From the NCBI GenBank assembly GCA_963847345.1, contig CAWJZU010000015.1:62001-126000 (forward strand): a stretch of DNA of 64,000 bases, read 5' to 3'. Origin of the DNA: DATARH01 sp963847345 (GTDB taxonomy: Bacteria > Pseudomonadota > Alphaproteobacteria > ATCC43930 > CGMCC-115725). Position 1 is the stretch's first letter; each line of letters starts with the position of its first letter. Both the position numbers and the translations under genes were made by a program. Below, one piece after another: positions 35,916 through 44,126 of the stretch. The notes beneath the pieces are model-generated. The model saw nothing but the letters and a program-made list of their open reading frames with translations, was not told the DNA's origin and did not search any database.

Positions 35916-36797
35916 TCACAATCCGCCGCCGCGCTCGGCGATCGCCGCCGCCAGCGCCAGCGTGCGCCTGGCGGCCTCGACGTGCAGCGCCTCGACAAGC
36001 CGCCCCTCGTGGCGGATCGCGCCTGTTCCCGCCGCCACTGCCGCGGTGTAGGCGGCGACAAGACGGCGTGCGCGAGCGATCTCGTCCTCGCTCGGCGCGA
36101 AGGCGGCGTTTGCCGCCTCGATTTGCGTGGGATGGATCAGCGTCTTGCCATCGAACCCGAGGTCGCGCCCCTGCCGGCAGGACGCCGCAAACCCGGCCGT
36201 GTCGTCAAGATCGAGCTGTACGCCGTCGAGCACCGCGCGTCCGTGCGCCCGCGCCGCGAGCAGCACCAGGCCGAGCGCGGTCATCAGCGGCAGCCGGCCG
36301 CGCGTCTCCCGGGCGTTCAGATCTTCTGTCAGATCCGATGTCCCGAGCACCAGCGCACCCAGCCGCGGGCTCGCGCCGGCGATCTCCGCCGCTCTGAGGA
36401 CCCCGAGCGGGGTCTCGATCATGCACCACACCGAAACCTGCGGCGGAGCACCGAGCGTGTCGAGTATGTCGATTGCCAGCCGCACCAATTCGGCGCTCTC
36501 GACCTTCGGCAGCAGCACCGCATCGATCGGCAAGGTCGCGGCGATCGCGAGATCGGCATGTCCCCAGGCCGTCCCGAGCCCGTTGACACGCAGGATCAGC
36601 TCGCGAGCCGCGTAGCCGCCGGTCGTCAGCGCCGCCGCGACATTGCCGCGCGCCGCCTCCTTGGTTTCGGGAGCGACGGCGTCCTCGAGATCGAAAATCA
36701 GTCCGTCGGTGGGAAGCGCCCGCGCCTTTTCGATCGCGTGCGGATTGGAGCCGGGTAGGTACAGCACACTGCGGCGCGGTCGAATCGGTGCGGACAT
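35916..36797 (-). CDS. CoA ester lyase, HpcH/HpaI aldolase (CitE-like)
   Basis: 293-residue TIM-barrel lyase of the citrate lyase beta/malyl-CoA lyase type, cleaving or hydrolysing a beta-hydroxyacyl-CoA. Motifs are 'RRSVLYLPGSNPHAIEKARA', 'LIFDLEDAVAPETKEAAR' with the metal-site Glu/Asp, 'ELILRVNGLGTAWG', 'WCMIETPLGVLRAAEIAG' (catalytic Glu), and 'GFDGKTLIHPTQIEAANAAF'. The ATG at 36797 is preceded by ACGGAGG and gives the family N-terminus; ten further upstream codons are open. No CitD/CitF partners are present, so it acts alone. Substrate unknown. Confidence 0.9.
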   Translation of the reverse strand: MSAPIRPRRSVLYLPGSNPHAIEKARALPTDGLIFDLEDAVAPETKEAARGNVAAALTTGGYAARELILRVNGLGTAWGHADLAIAATLPIDAVLLPKVESAELVRLAIDILDTLGAPPQVSVWCMIETPLGVLRAAEIAGASPRLGALVLGTSDLTEDLNARETRGRLPLMTALGLVLLAARAHGRAVLDGVQLDLDDTAGFAASCRQGRDLGFDGKTLIHPTQIEAANAAFAPSEDEIARARRLVAAYTAAVAAGTGAIRHEGRLVEALHVEAARRTLALAAAIAERGGGL

Positions 36798-37184
36798 CGG
36801 AGCCTCCGTTCGGTTCCGCCTCGTCACTTTCTGCCGATATAATCGACCCGCGGCGGTTCGGAAACCTGCCCCCAGTGCAGTCGCACCACCGGTTTCGCTT
36901 CCGTGGCAGGGTTTGCGCGGAGTAGCGTGATTTCGTGACTTTTATCGGAGCAACGGCGCGGTGATTATTGCCACGCATGCCCCTGCCGTGCGGGGCGCGA
37001 TGCTCGACACTGCGCCGCACGACGCGGCTGTTACCGGCGGTGCGAGCGCGGTGCGCCGGTCCCTCCGATCCAACCGCGCCTGCATGATTTGACGCAGCGC
37101 TGCGACGGGCTGCGGCAGGCGCAAATCGGCTCGCGTCAGCCGCCTCGACGTTTGGACCAACCCATATAACTTCTGGAGGGGCCA
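36798..37184. other. Intergenic region between citE-like gene and lysR
   Basis: 387 bases without a supported gene, serving divergent promoters. GC content falls toward the LysR end, with TATAAC at 37165-37170 and the ribosome site TGGAGGGG just before the ATG. No clear T-N11-A LysR box was located by eye. Confidence 0.35.
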
Positions 37185-38114
37185 ATGCCGGATCCGCACC
37201 TGCACGGGTTTAACCTCAATCTATTACTGGTATTTGAGGCGTTGTTTATCGAACAAAACGTGTCGCGAGCTGCCCGGCGTGTAGGCCTAACTCAGCCGTC
37301 TTTGAGCAATGCGCTAAACCGGCTACGCCTACTCGTTAACGACGATTTGTTCGTTCGGACGCCTCAGGGGATGCGCCCGACAGCGCGAGCATTTGATTTG
37401 GCTCCCCCAATCGGAAAAGCGCTCAGCCAGATTCGGACGGCGCTCAATGCCCCGGAAGAATTTGACCCAGCGGTTACAACGCGCCAGTTCTCGATTGGCG
37501 CATCAAACAATGTTGATTATGCGCTATCTGTTGGAATCCCAGCATTCTTCTGTGCGGCGCCATATGCACGATTCAATATTGTTGATGCGATTAGTGCTGA
37601 TTCGGCATTTTCAATGTTGGACCAGGGTACGATAGACATCGCCGTGGGGTTGTTCCATTCCGTGCCCAAGCGATTCAACTCTGCTCTCCTCTATTCCGAG
37701 AATTATATTTGCGTCGCGCGACGAGACCACCCTGAATTAACAGGCGGTTTGACGCTGGAGAGGTTTGCGACGCTGCCACATCTCTCGGTTACCCGCGATA
37801 GTGCCGGTATTGTTGATGCTGCGCTGGCGGAGCGGGGACTCACTCGGCGTATCGCCCTCCAGATACCGAGCTTTGCACTGGTGCCACACATGCTTGATGG
37901 CACTGATCTGCTGGCCGTCGTTGGAGAACGAGTGGGCCGTGACTACATGAACAGTGCGATGGTCCAATGCCACCCCGTTCCCCTTAATGTTGAGGCGTGG
38001 GATATTAGCGCTGTTTGGATGCGTCGCACGGGTGGAGATGACGGAGTCCTGTGGCTTCTGTCAATGCTGCTGCAGTCCGCGGAGTTATTGACTGCGAAAG
38101 TCGAATCGGAGTAG
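37185..38114 (+). CDS. LysR-family transcriptional regulator, low-GC
   Basis: 309 residues: N-terminal winged helix (about 8-67, with 'NLNLLLVFEALFIEQNVSRA' and 'QPSLSNALNRLRLLVNDDLF') and a periplasmic-binding-like effector domain. 'VRTPQGMRPT' places it near the NodD/NahR-like group that senses aromatic or acid inducers. Base composition is unlike its surroundings: 37201-37260 contains 24 G/C of 60, while neighbouring genes are close to two-thirds GC. This points to recent transfer. Targets may be the adjoining citE-like gene or the binding-protein/monooxygenase set downstream. Intact. Confidence 0.93.
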   Translation: MPDPHLHGFNLNLLLVFEALFIEQNVSRAARRVGLTQPSLSNALNRLRLLVNDDLFVRTPQGMRPTARAFDLAPPIGKALSQIRTALNAPEEFDPAVTTRQFSIGASNNVDYALSVGIPAFFCAAPYARFNIVDAISADSAFSMLDQGTIDIAVGLFHSVPKRFNSALLYSENYICVARRDHPELTGGLTLERFATLPHLSVTRDSAGIVDAALAERGLTRRIALQIPSFALVPHMLDGTDLLAVVGERVGRDYMNSAMVQCHPVPLNVEAWDISAVWMRRTGGDDGVLWLLSMLLQSAELLTAKVESE

Positions 38115-38235
38115 CAGGTTCGCAACGATAGATGTTATTCATCTGGTCTCCCGGGCTTCATTGACTGCGTCAATATTCTATATTGAAATATTCAATTTGC
38201 CTTCCGTGAGTTAAGACATTATCTGACCGACCCCG

Positions 38236-38391
38236 ATGCACGATTCATTAACCAAAATTGCCGTGATGCCAGCCGAGACGGTATCCATTAGCGCGCGCAA
38301 CGGGGTGAGCCGGCGGCTCTCGTTCGCCGGCCACGCGTGGATCGTGTATACGGCGTTGATGATCGCTGCAGCGGTTGTGTGCCTGGGATAG
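38236..38391 (+). CDS. Possible 51-residue single-pass membrane protein
   Basis: An ATG-to-TAG frame begins MHDSLTKIAVMPAETVS and ends in a clean hydrophobic helix 'AWIVYTALMIAAAVVCLG'. The N-terminal half is polar with Arg/Asn, then 'RRLSFAGHAW' enters the membrane segment with positive charges on the cytosolic side. No ribosome site is evident before 38236, and the family is not recognised. It could be a small membrane protein expressed with the LysR region or a chance frame. Confidence 0.33.
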   Translation: MHDSLTKIAVMPAETVSISARNGVSRRLSFAGHAWIVYTALMIAAAVVCLG

Positions 38392-38487
38392 GCCCGCGGT
38401 GCGCCTCCTACACACCCGACCGCGGCCGGGGTAAACCCCCGCTCTTGGCAGCTGCCAGTCGATCGCGGGTATCCGCGGCAGGGCTCA

Positions 38488-38515
38488 GCCTGCGGTTTTG
38501 CCGCCTGCGGTTTTG
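38488..38515 (+). repeat. 13-base direct repeat
   Basis: GCCTGCGGTTTTG occurs at 38488-38500 and again at 38503-38515, separated by two bases, about 90 bases before the binding-protein gene. It could be a tandem operator for a regulator such as the adjacent LysR protein or simple slippage; the sequence does not decide. Confidence 0.5.
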
Positions 38516-38603
38516 ACGAGGACACGAAAGACTTTGTTAACGTTGCTGGCCTAGTTTCTTTTCCGACGATCCGGCTGGGAACAACGGGGTCGGGGAGTGA
38601 TAC

Positions 38604-40187
38604 ATGCCTCGCGATCGCATCGAGACCCGCCCGTGCGATAGCGCCCGCACGATTACCCGGCGCGACTTTCTGCTGCTGTCCGCGTTCGGTCTCGCCGCGG
38701 GCGCGCCGACGCTGGCGTTGGCGGCACGGCGCGGTGACGAACTCGTCTATGGCGTGCATGTGTCGCTGGCGCCGACCTGGTTCGACCCGGCCGAGGCGAC
38801 TGGGATCATCACGCCGTTCATGATCCTCTACGCGCTGCATGATGCGATGGTGAAGCCGATGCCGGGCAAGAACCTGGCGCCGAGCCTGGCCGAATCGTGG
38901 TCGGTCAGCGAGGACGGCCTCAACTACGAGTTCGTCCTTCGCGACGGCGCCAAATTCCACAACGGCGACCCGGTTACCGCCGAGGACGTCAAGTTCACCT
39001 TCGACCGCTATCGCGGCACCTCGCACGAGCTGATGCGCCAGCGCGTCGCCGCGGTCGAGATACAGGATCCGCGGCATATTCGGTTCCGCCTGGCCGAGCC
39101 GTGGCCCGATTTTCTGACATTTTACGCAACGACAACCGGGGCCGGCTGGATCGTCCCGAAGAAACATATCGAGACGGTCGGCGAAGAAGCGTTCAAAAAG
39201 GCGCCGGTCGGCGCTGGACCCTATAAATTCGTGTCGTTCAAGCCGGGGCTTGAGCTGGTGCTCGATGCGTTTGACTTGTACTGGCGCAAAGCCCCTCCGG
39301 TGAAACGGCTGACGCTGCGGGTCATCCCGGACGAGGCGACGCGGCTGGCGGCCTTGAAGAACGGCGAAATCGACATTGCCTATTCGGTGTGCGGCGAACT
39401 CGCTCGGGAGCTGCAACGGAGCCCGGGCCTGACGTTGAAGCCCGCGCTCGTCCAGGCGGATTTCTGCGTCTATTTCGCTGACCAATGGGACCCCAAATCG
39501 CCGTGGCACGATGTGCGCGTCCGGCGTGCCGCCAACGCTGCCATCGACCGCGAGGGCAGCAACGCGGCGCTGATGCTGGGGCATGCGCTGGTCAGCGGCA
39601 ACCCGATCGTACCGGCGCATTACGATTTCTATTGGCAGCCACCGCCGCCGGTTTACGACCCGCAACAGGCCAAGGGGCTGCTCGAAAAGGCCGGTTTTCC
39701 GAACGGCTTCGATGGCGGCGAGTATTACTGTGACGCCGCCTATGCCAATCTCGGCGAGAGCGTTGTCGACAATCTTCTCGCGGTCGGTATCCGCACCAGG
39801 CTGCGAGCGATCGAGCGTGCCGCCTTTATCAAGGGGTTCAGCGAGAGGAGGTTCAAAAATTTGATCCAGATCGGTCCTGCCGCGTTCGGCAACGCCGCCA
39901 CCCGCGTCGCGGCGCATGTCGTGAAGACCGGAATTTTCGCCTACGGCTCCTACCCCGATGTCGACGAGTTGTATCGACAGCAGGCCGTCGAACCGGATCG
40001 CTCGAAGCGCGAAGCGATGCTGTACAAGATCCAGCAGATCATCGACGAGCGCGCGATGTTCGCACCAATCTGGGATCTTGCCTTCATCAACGGCGTGGGG
40101 CCGCGGGTCGGCGAGTCGGGCTTCGGCTTGATCGCCGGTTTCCCGTTCACGGCGCCCTACGAGGATCTCACGCTCAAACCCGCCTGA
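38604..40187 (+). CDS. ABC transporter substrate-binding protein, family 5 (oligopeptide/nickel type), Tat-exported
   Basis: 527-residue periplasmic binding protein. The Tat signal is 'TITRRDFLLLSAFGLAAG' (twin Arg about residues 19-20). Family-5 segments include 'PTWFDPAEATGIITPFMILY', 'PSLAESWSVSEDGLNYEFVL', 'DGAKFHNGDPVTAEDVKFTF' and 'RRAANAAIDREGSNAALML'. No permease or ATPase genes are nearby, so it is an orphan or uses a transporter encoded elsewhere. Its last 31 bases overlap the convergent LLM monooxygenase gene. Confidence 0.93.
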   Translation: MPRDRIETRPCDSARTITRRDFLLLSAFGLAAGAPTLALAARRGDELVYGVHVSLAPTWFDPAEATGIITPFMILYALHDAMVKPMPGKNLAPSLAESWSVSEDGLNYEFVLRDGAKFHNGDPVTAEDVKFTFDRYRGTSHELMRQRVAAVEIQDPRHIRFRLAEPWPDFLTFYATTTGAGWIVPKKHIETVGEEAFKKAPVGAGPYKFVSFKPGLELVLDAFDLYWRKAPPVKRLTLRVIPDEATRLAALKNGEIDIAYSVCGELARELQRSPGLTLKPALVQADFCVYFADQWDPKSPWHDVRVRRAANAAIDREGSNAALMLGHALVSGNPIVPAHYDFYWQPPPPVYDPQQAKGLLEKAGFPNGFDGGEYYCDAAYANLGESVVDNLLAVGIRTRLRAIERAAFIKGFSERRFKNLIQIGPAAFGNAATRVAAHVVKTGIFAYGSYPDVDELYRQQAVEPDRSKREAMLYKIQQIIDERAMFAPIWDLAFINGVGPRVGESGFGLIAGFPFTAPYEDLTLKPA

Positions 40188-41272
40188 TGTGGGACAGCAG
40201 CGCGACCGCTGGCCGCCTCATGCTGTGCAACCAGTTCGCGAAGCCGTGGGATCAGCTCCTCGCCGTATTGCACGGCATCGGGGCGCGGATCGTAACCGCG
40301 AATCAGAAGCCGGGTGGCGCCCAGCTTGTAATATTCGAGCAGTGCCCGGGCGACGGTTTCGGGGCTGCCGACCAGCGCCGTCGAGTTCCCTTGTGCGCCC
40401 GTCGCGGCAGCGAGCGAGGTCCACAAGCACGTGTCGTGCACTTCGGCCTCATCGGCTGCCCGCAAAAGCCGCTGCGAGCCGACATTTTGGCGCTGTGGCG
40501 GCGGCGCGCCGCCCCGATTGCGCAGCACCCGGTCGAGGATCCAACGAGCCCGGTCCCAGGCCTCGGCGTCGGTTGCTGCCAGGATTGGCCGTGTCGATAG
40601 GCTGAAGGCCGGCTCGCGGCCGTAAAGCGCCGCCTCAAGGCGTACCCGTTCGATGAACGCGGCGGTATCCCTGAGCGGTTCGCCCCACAGCATGTAGACA
40701 TCGACATGCCGGGCCAAGGCCCTTATCGCCTGATCCGAACCACCGCCGCCGTAAATCGGGATGTGCGGCTCCTGCCGGCAGCGGATTTCGGAAAAGGTCG
40801 CGCGGGTCCGGTAGAATTCGCCATCATGATCGAACGGCCTCGGCTCGGTCCAAGTGCGGCGCAAAAGGGAAACGTATTCGGCAGCGCGGCGATAACGCGC
40901 GGCATGGTCGGTCCAGTCGCCGTCCTTCGCCTGATCGGCGTCGCTGCCGCCCGCGATGATGTGCAGCGCCAGCCGGCCACCGCTCAGCTGGTCGAGCGTC
41001 GCCAGCTTGCGGGCGGCGAGCGGCGGCGCGACAAAGCCCGGGCGGTGCGCCAAGAGGAAGGCGAGCCGTTCAGTGACCGAGGCGGCATGCGCCCCGATCA
41101 GGAACCCGTCCGGCGCGTCCGAAAAATAGCCGATCAGCACGCGATCGAAGCCGGCCCGCTCGTGGATGCGCGCCGTCTCGGCGACAACGCCGGCGTCGAA
41201 CGGCGGGCCGGAGGGAGGAATCATCTCCGACGACACGCGCGACGCGATCCAGCCGATGATCTCGACAGGCAT
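40157..41272 (-). CDS. LLM-class flavin-dependent oxidoreductase (SsuD-like)
   Basis: FMNH2-dependent monooxygenase of the bacterial luciferase family, 371 residues, closest in style to alkanesulfonate monooxygenases. Blocks are 'IHERAGFDRVLIGYFSDAPD', 'AFLLAHRPGFVAPPLAARKL', 'TLDQLSGGRLALHIIAGGSD' and 'HIPIYGGGGSDQAIRALARH', ending with 'LVGSPETVARALLEYYKLGA'. The ATG at 41272 gives MPVEIIGWIASRVSSE. A flavin reductase is not encoded nearby. The 3' end overlaps the binding-protein gene, and it is divergent from the crotonase gene, so these probably belong to one catabolic set. Confidence 0.92.
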   Translation of the reverse strand: MPVEIIGWIASRVSSEMIPPSGPPFDAGVVAETARIHERAGFDRVLIGYFSDAPDGFLIGAHAASVTERLAFLLAHRPGFVAPPLAARKLATLDQLSGGRLALHIIAGGSDADQAKDGDWTDHAARYRRAAEYVSLLRRTWTEPRPFDHDGEFYRTRATFSEIRCRQEPHIPIYGGGGSDQAIRALARHVDVYMLWGEPLRDTAAFIERVRLEAALYGREPAFSLSTRPILAATDAEAWDRARWILDRVLRNRGGAPPPQRQNVGSQRLLRAADEAEVHDTCLWTSLAAATGAQGNSTALVGSPETVARALLEYYKLGATRLLIRGYDPRPDAVQYGEELIPRLRELVAQHEAASGRAAVPHQAGLSVRSS

Positions 41273-41449
41273 TTACATATCCCTCAACGCTGCGCCGGGG
41301 GTTCATTGTGCCGTAATCTGCGATCAACACCAGTGCGCCGGCCACGCGGGTACCGCGGCGGACGGCGAACCGCGTTGCCGCGGCGCGCCGGATCGGGGAA
41401 GGTGCTCGGCCCATCGCGTTTCCACAGCCACGATCGACCAGGCACCCGA

Positions 41450-42226
41450 ATGACCGAGAACCGCTTTTGCACCGTCGCCGACGAAGGCCGCGTTCGCATC
41501 GTCACGATCAACCGGCCGGAGGTCATGAATGCGCTGCACAGCGAGGCGCATTGGGAATTTGATGCGGTCTGGAACGCGTTCGCCGCCAACCCGGATCTGT
41601 GGGTCGGGATCATCACCGGCGCCGGGGAGCGCGCCTTCTCGGCCGGCAACGACTTGAAGGTCCAGGCCGCCGGGCGGCGCGGGCCGCGACCCAAGACCGG
41701 CTTTGCCGGTCTGACGCATCGTTTCGACCTCGACAAGCCGCTGATCGCTGCGGTGAATGGGGTCGCGATGGGCGGCGGGTTCGAGACCGCGCTCGCCTGC
41801 GACATTATCATCGCGGCCGAAAACGCCGTCTTCGCGCTGCCGGAGCCGCGAGTCGGGCTGATCGCGGGTAGCGGCGTGCACCGGCTGCCCAGGATGATCG
41901 GTCAGAAGGCGGCGCTGGGCATGATACTCACCGGGCGGCGGGTCTCGGCTGCGGAGGGGAAAGAACTCGGCTTCGTCAACGAGGTCGTGCCGGCCGGCGA
42001 GGCCGTCGCCGCCGCGAGGCTATGGGCCGGGCAGATCCTGGAATGTTCGCCGATGGCGATCCGCGCCTCGAAGCAGGTCGTCTATAAGAGCCTCGACGAG
42101 CCGACGCTGGCGGCGGCAATGACCCGCACTTACCCGGCGCAGGAAGCCAATCTGAAGAGCCAGGATTATGTCGAGGGTCCCCGCGCCTTTGCCGAGCGCC
42201 GCAAACCGAATTGGCAAAACCGGTAG
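41450..42226 (+). CDS. Enoyl-CoA hydratase/isomerase (crotonase) family protein
   Basis: 258 residues. The oxyanion-hole segments 'GERAFSAGNDLKVQA' and 'NGVAMGGGFETALACD' bind the CoA thioester, and Glu in 'FALPEPRVGLIAGSG' matches the first catalytic glutamate of hydratases. The position of the second one appears to be Gly in 'AALGMILTGRR', so a simple hydratase reaction is doubtful; crotonase relatives with this pattern do isomerisation, hydrolysis or C-C cleavage. The ATG at 41450 (MTENRFCTVADEGRVR) is the family start. A TonB- or acyl-CoA-ligase partner is absent. Confidence 0.9.
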   Translation: MTENRFCTVADEGRVRIVTINRPEVMNALHSEAHWEFDAVWNAFAANPDLWVGIITGAGERAFSAGNDLKVQAAGRRGPRPKTGFAGLTHRFDLDKPLIAAVNGVAMGGGFETALACDIIIAAENAVFALPEPRVGLIAGSGVHRLPRMIGQKAALGMILTGRRVSAAEGKELGFVNEVVPAGEAVAAARLWAGQILECSPMAIRASKQVVYKSLDEPTLAAAMTRTYPAQEANLKSQDYVEGPRAFAERRKPNWQNR

Positions 42227-42373
42227 GCGAGGAGTGGTTGGACGGCGACCTCGCTGCGCCGTAGCGGCCCGCTCCAGTTACAGCATACCGTTTGTTCAAC
42301 TCGGTTGAGGCGCCGGCCGGGCTGGCGCTACGGTTAGCTCCGAGACATCGGACTGGGTTGAGGGAGGGGAATC

Positions 42374-43711
42374 ATGACGACGCCACGGCGGACGGTGTTG
42401 CGGACCGCGGCGCTCGCGACGGCGATGTTGGCGAGCCCGTTCGTGCGCGGTTCGCACGCGGCCGGCAAGCTCAGCGTCGCGTTCTGGGATCACTGGGTGC
42501 CCGGCGCCAACAAGCCGCTCGAACAGCTCGCTCGGGAGTGGGCTGAGAAGGAAAAGGTCGATGTCACGGTCGATTTTATCACCTCGAACGGCGACAAGGA
42601 CTTGCTCACGGCGGCCGCCGAGGCGCAGGCCAGGACCGGGCACGATATCATCCAGCTCACGGCCTGGTACGCACCGGGCCATGCAGCGAGCCTGGAGCCG
42701 GTAGACGACGTCATGGCGAGCCTGATCAAGGAGAACGGTTCGGTCAGCGAGGGGGCCACCTATCTCGGCAAGCAGGATGGCCATTGGATCGCGGTGCCGA
42801 CTTCGTTCGGCAGCACGCTATCACCGCCCTGCGCCCGCATCGATCTGATGAAGCAGCTTGCCGGCCTCGACGTGACGAAGATGTATCCGGCCGGAGCGCC
42901 GCCGGACAAGGAGCTGCAGGACCAGTGGACCTGGGATTTCTTTACGCAAGCCGCGGAAAAGTGCTCGAAGGGGGGGCATCCGTTCGGCATGCCACTCAGT
43001 ACGTGCAGCGACGCGGTCCAGTGGGTCGGCGCGATGTTCAACAGCTACGGCGCGCAGCTGGTGGACGCCGAAGGCCGCATCACGGCGAATAGCGACGCGA
43101 CCCGGACCGTGCTGGAATGGTTCAAGCGGACCGCGCCGCTGTTTCCGGAAAGCGTCTATGCGTGGGATGACGCGTCGAACAACAAGGCGCTGATCTCCGG
43201 AAACAGCGCGCTGATCTTTAACGCTCCGTCGGCCTGGGCGGTGGCGAAGCGCGACCAGCCGAAGATCGCCGAGCAGTTATGGACGTTTCCGCCGCCGAAG
43301 GGGCCCAAGGGCCGGCACGTTTCCGGCCGCTACCGCTACTGGGGGATTTGGAATTTCTCGCCGAACAAGGCGGCGGCGAAGAGCCTGCTGCTCCACCTGT
43401 CCAGCAAGAACGCGGTCGAGAAGCTGGTGATCGCGAGCCAGGGGTTCGATATCCCTCCATTCGAGGCCATGGCGGATTTCAAGGTGTGGGAGGAGGCCGC
43501 GCCGCCGCAGGGCACGCTCTACAACTTTCCGCCGCGCGGCGATGTTATTGTGTCGGTTGCCGGCCACCCGGCGCCGGCGCGGATCGGGGTCCAGATGTAC
43601 GCGCAGGGCATCATGTGCAAGATGATCGCCCAGTGTACACAGCAGGGCCGCTCGATCGACGAGGCGATTGCGTTCTGCGAGCGCGAGCTCGAAAGCTTCA
43701 TGCGAACCTGA
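42374..43711 (+). CDS. ABC transporter extracellular substrate-binding protein, family 1 (sugar type), Tat-exported
   Basis: 445-residue periplasmic binding protein for a sugar-like or polyol solute. The N-terminus 'MTTPRRTVLRTAALATAMLA' is a twin-arginine type signal (R5-R6), with cleavage about 'GSHAAGK'. Domain signatures are 'LSVAFWDHWVPGANKPLEQL' and 'GHDIIQLTAWYAPGHAASLE', 'SDAVQWVGAMFNSYGAQLVD', and the late 'YRYWGIWNFSPNKAAAKSLL'. The start has AGGGAGGGGAA upstream. Like the family-5 protein it has no transporter genes beside it. It ends 20 bases before a strong hairpin. Confidence 0.93.
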   Translation: MTTPRRTVLRTAALATAMLASPFVRGSHAAGKLSVAFWDHWVPGANKPLEQLAREWAEKEKVDVTVDFITSNGDKDLLTAAAEAQARTGHDIIQLTAWYAPGHAASLEPVDDVMASLIKENGSVSEGATYLGKQDGHWIAVPTSFGSTLSPPCARIDLMKQLAGLDVTKMYPAGAPPDKELQDQWTWDFFTQAAEKCSKGGHPFGMPLSTCSDAVQWVGAMFNSYGAQLVDAEGRITANSDATRTVLEWFKRTAPLFPESVYAWDDASNNKALISGNSALIFNAPSAWAVAKRDQPKIAEQLWTFPPPKGPKGRHVSGRYRYWGIWNFSPNKAAAKSLLLHLSSKNAVEKLVIASQGFDIPPFEAMADFKVWEEAAPPQGTLYNFPPRGDVIVSVAGHPAPARIGVQMYAQGIMCKMIAQCTQQGRSIDEAIAFCERELESFMRT

Positions 43712-43731
43712 ACGCCGGGGGTAGAGACTCG

Positions 43732-43767
43732 CCAACCTCCGTCGGCCTCGGGTCCGCCGACGGTTGG
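43732..43767 (+). terminator. Hairpin after the family-1 binding protein gene
   Basis: CCAACC (43732-43737) pairs with GGTTGG (43762-43767), and GTCGGC (43741-43746) pairs with GCCGAC (43756-43761), with a three-base bulge and a nine-base loop. It starts 20 bases after the stop codon. The following bases (GGTGAGTTT) lack a proper T tract, so this is a transcript-end or processing structure rather than a textbook terminator. The rest of the 415-base gap to 44126 shows no gene and becomes AT-rich near 44050-44090, probably the promoter of the PAS gene. Confidence 0.45.
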
Positions 43768-44126
43768 GGTGAGTTTAATCCCGCCCGGGACGCCTTGTAA
43801 CCGGGCTGGCACCGAGGGTCCGGGCGACAAATTCACCAGAGCAATCCCGGTCTCCACCCGAGCCGAGAATGGCCGCGTCTCAAGCCAACCATGTGTCCGG
43901 AGGGAACTCAGCGGGGGATTGCCGCGATCGAGCTGAACAAATTTAGTGCGTCGTTCCTCCCGCACAACTCGCGCGTGCGGGTGAAAAGGTCCGATGCTGC
44001 GGCTGGCTGGTAAGGCATTTCGCACTTTCGGTGCATGCCCAGTGGTCGAATCTAGAGAAAAAAGTAGCAAGATACTATTTTAAGTGGTATCGTGCACGTT
44101 GTCACATCGAACGGGAGTACCTTTCA

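Larger units (their letters stand above)
38115..38603. other. Intergenic region with AT-rich island, palindromes and repeats
   Basis: 489 bases. 38130-38215 is strongly AT-rich with repeated AATATT words. Then comes a possible 51-codon gene (38236-38391, listed separately). After it are a perfect palindrome TGGCAGCTGCCA at 38446-38457, a GGGG-TAAA-CCCC mini-hairpin just before it, and a 13-base direct repeat (38488-38515). The join from AT-rich to GC-rich sequence near 38230 looks like the right boundary of the LysR insert. Confidence 0.45.

Noticed and set aside
38211..39917. 568-codon minus-strand frame
   Set aside because: Antisense to the family-5 binding protein with its clear Tat signal and motifs; high-GC codon bias creates long antisense frames.
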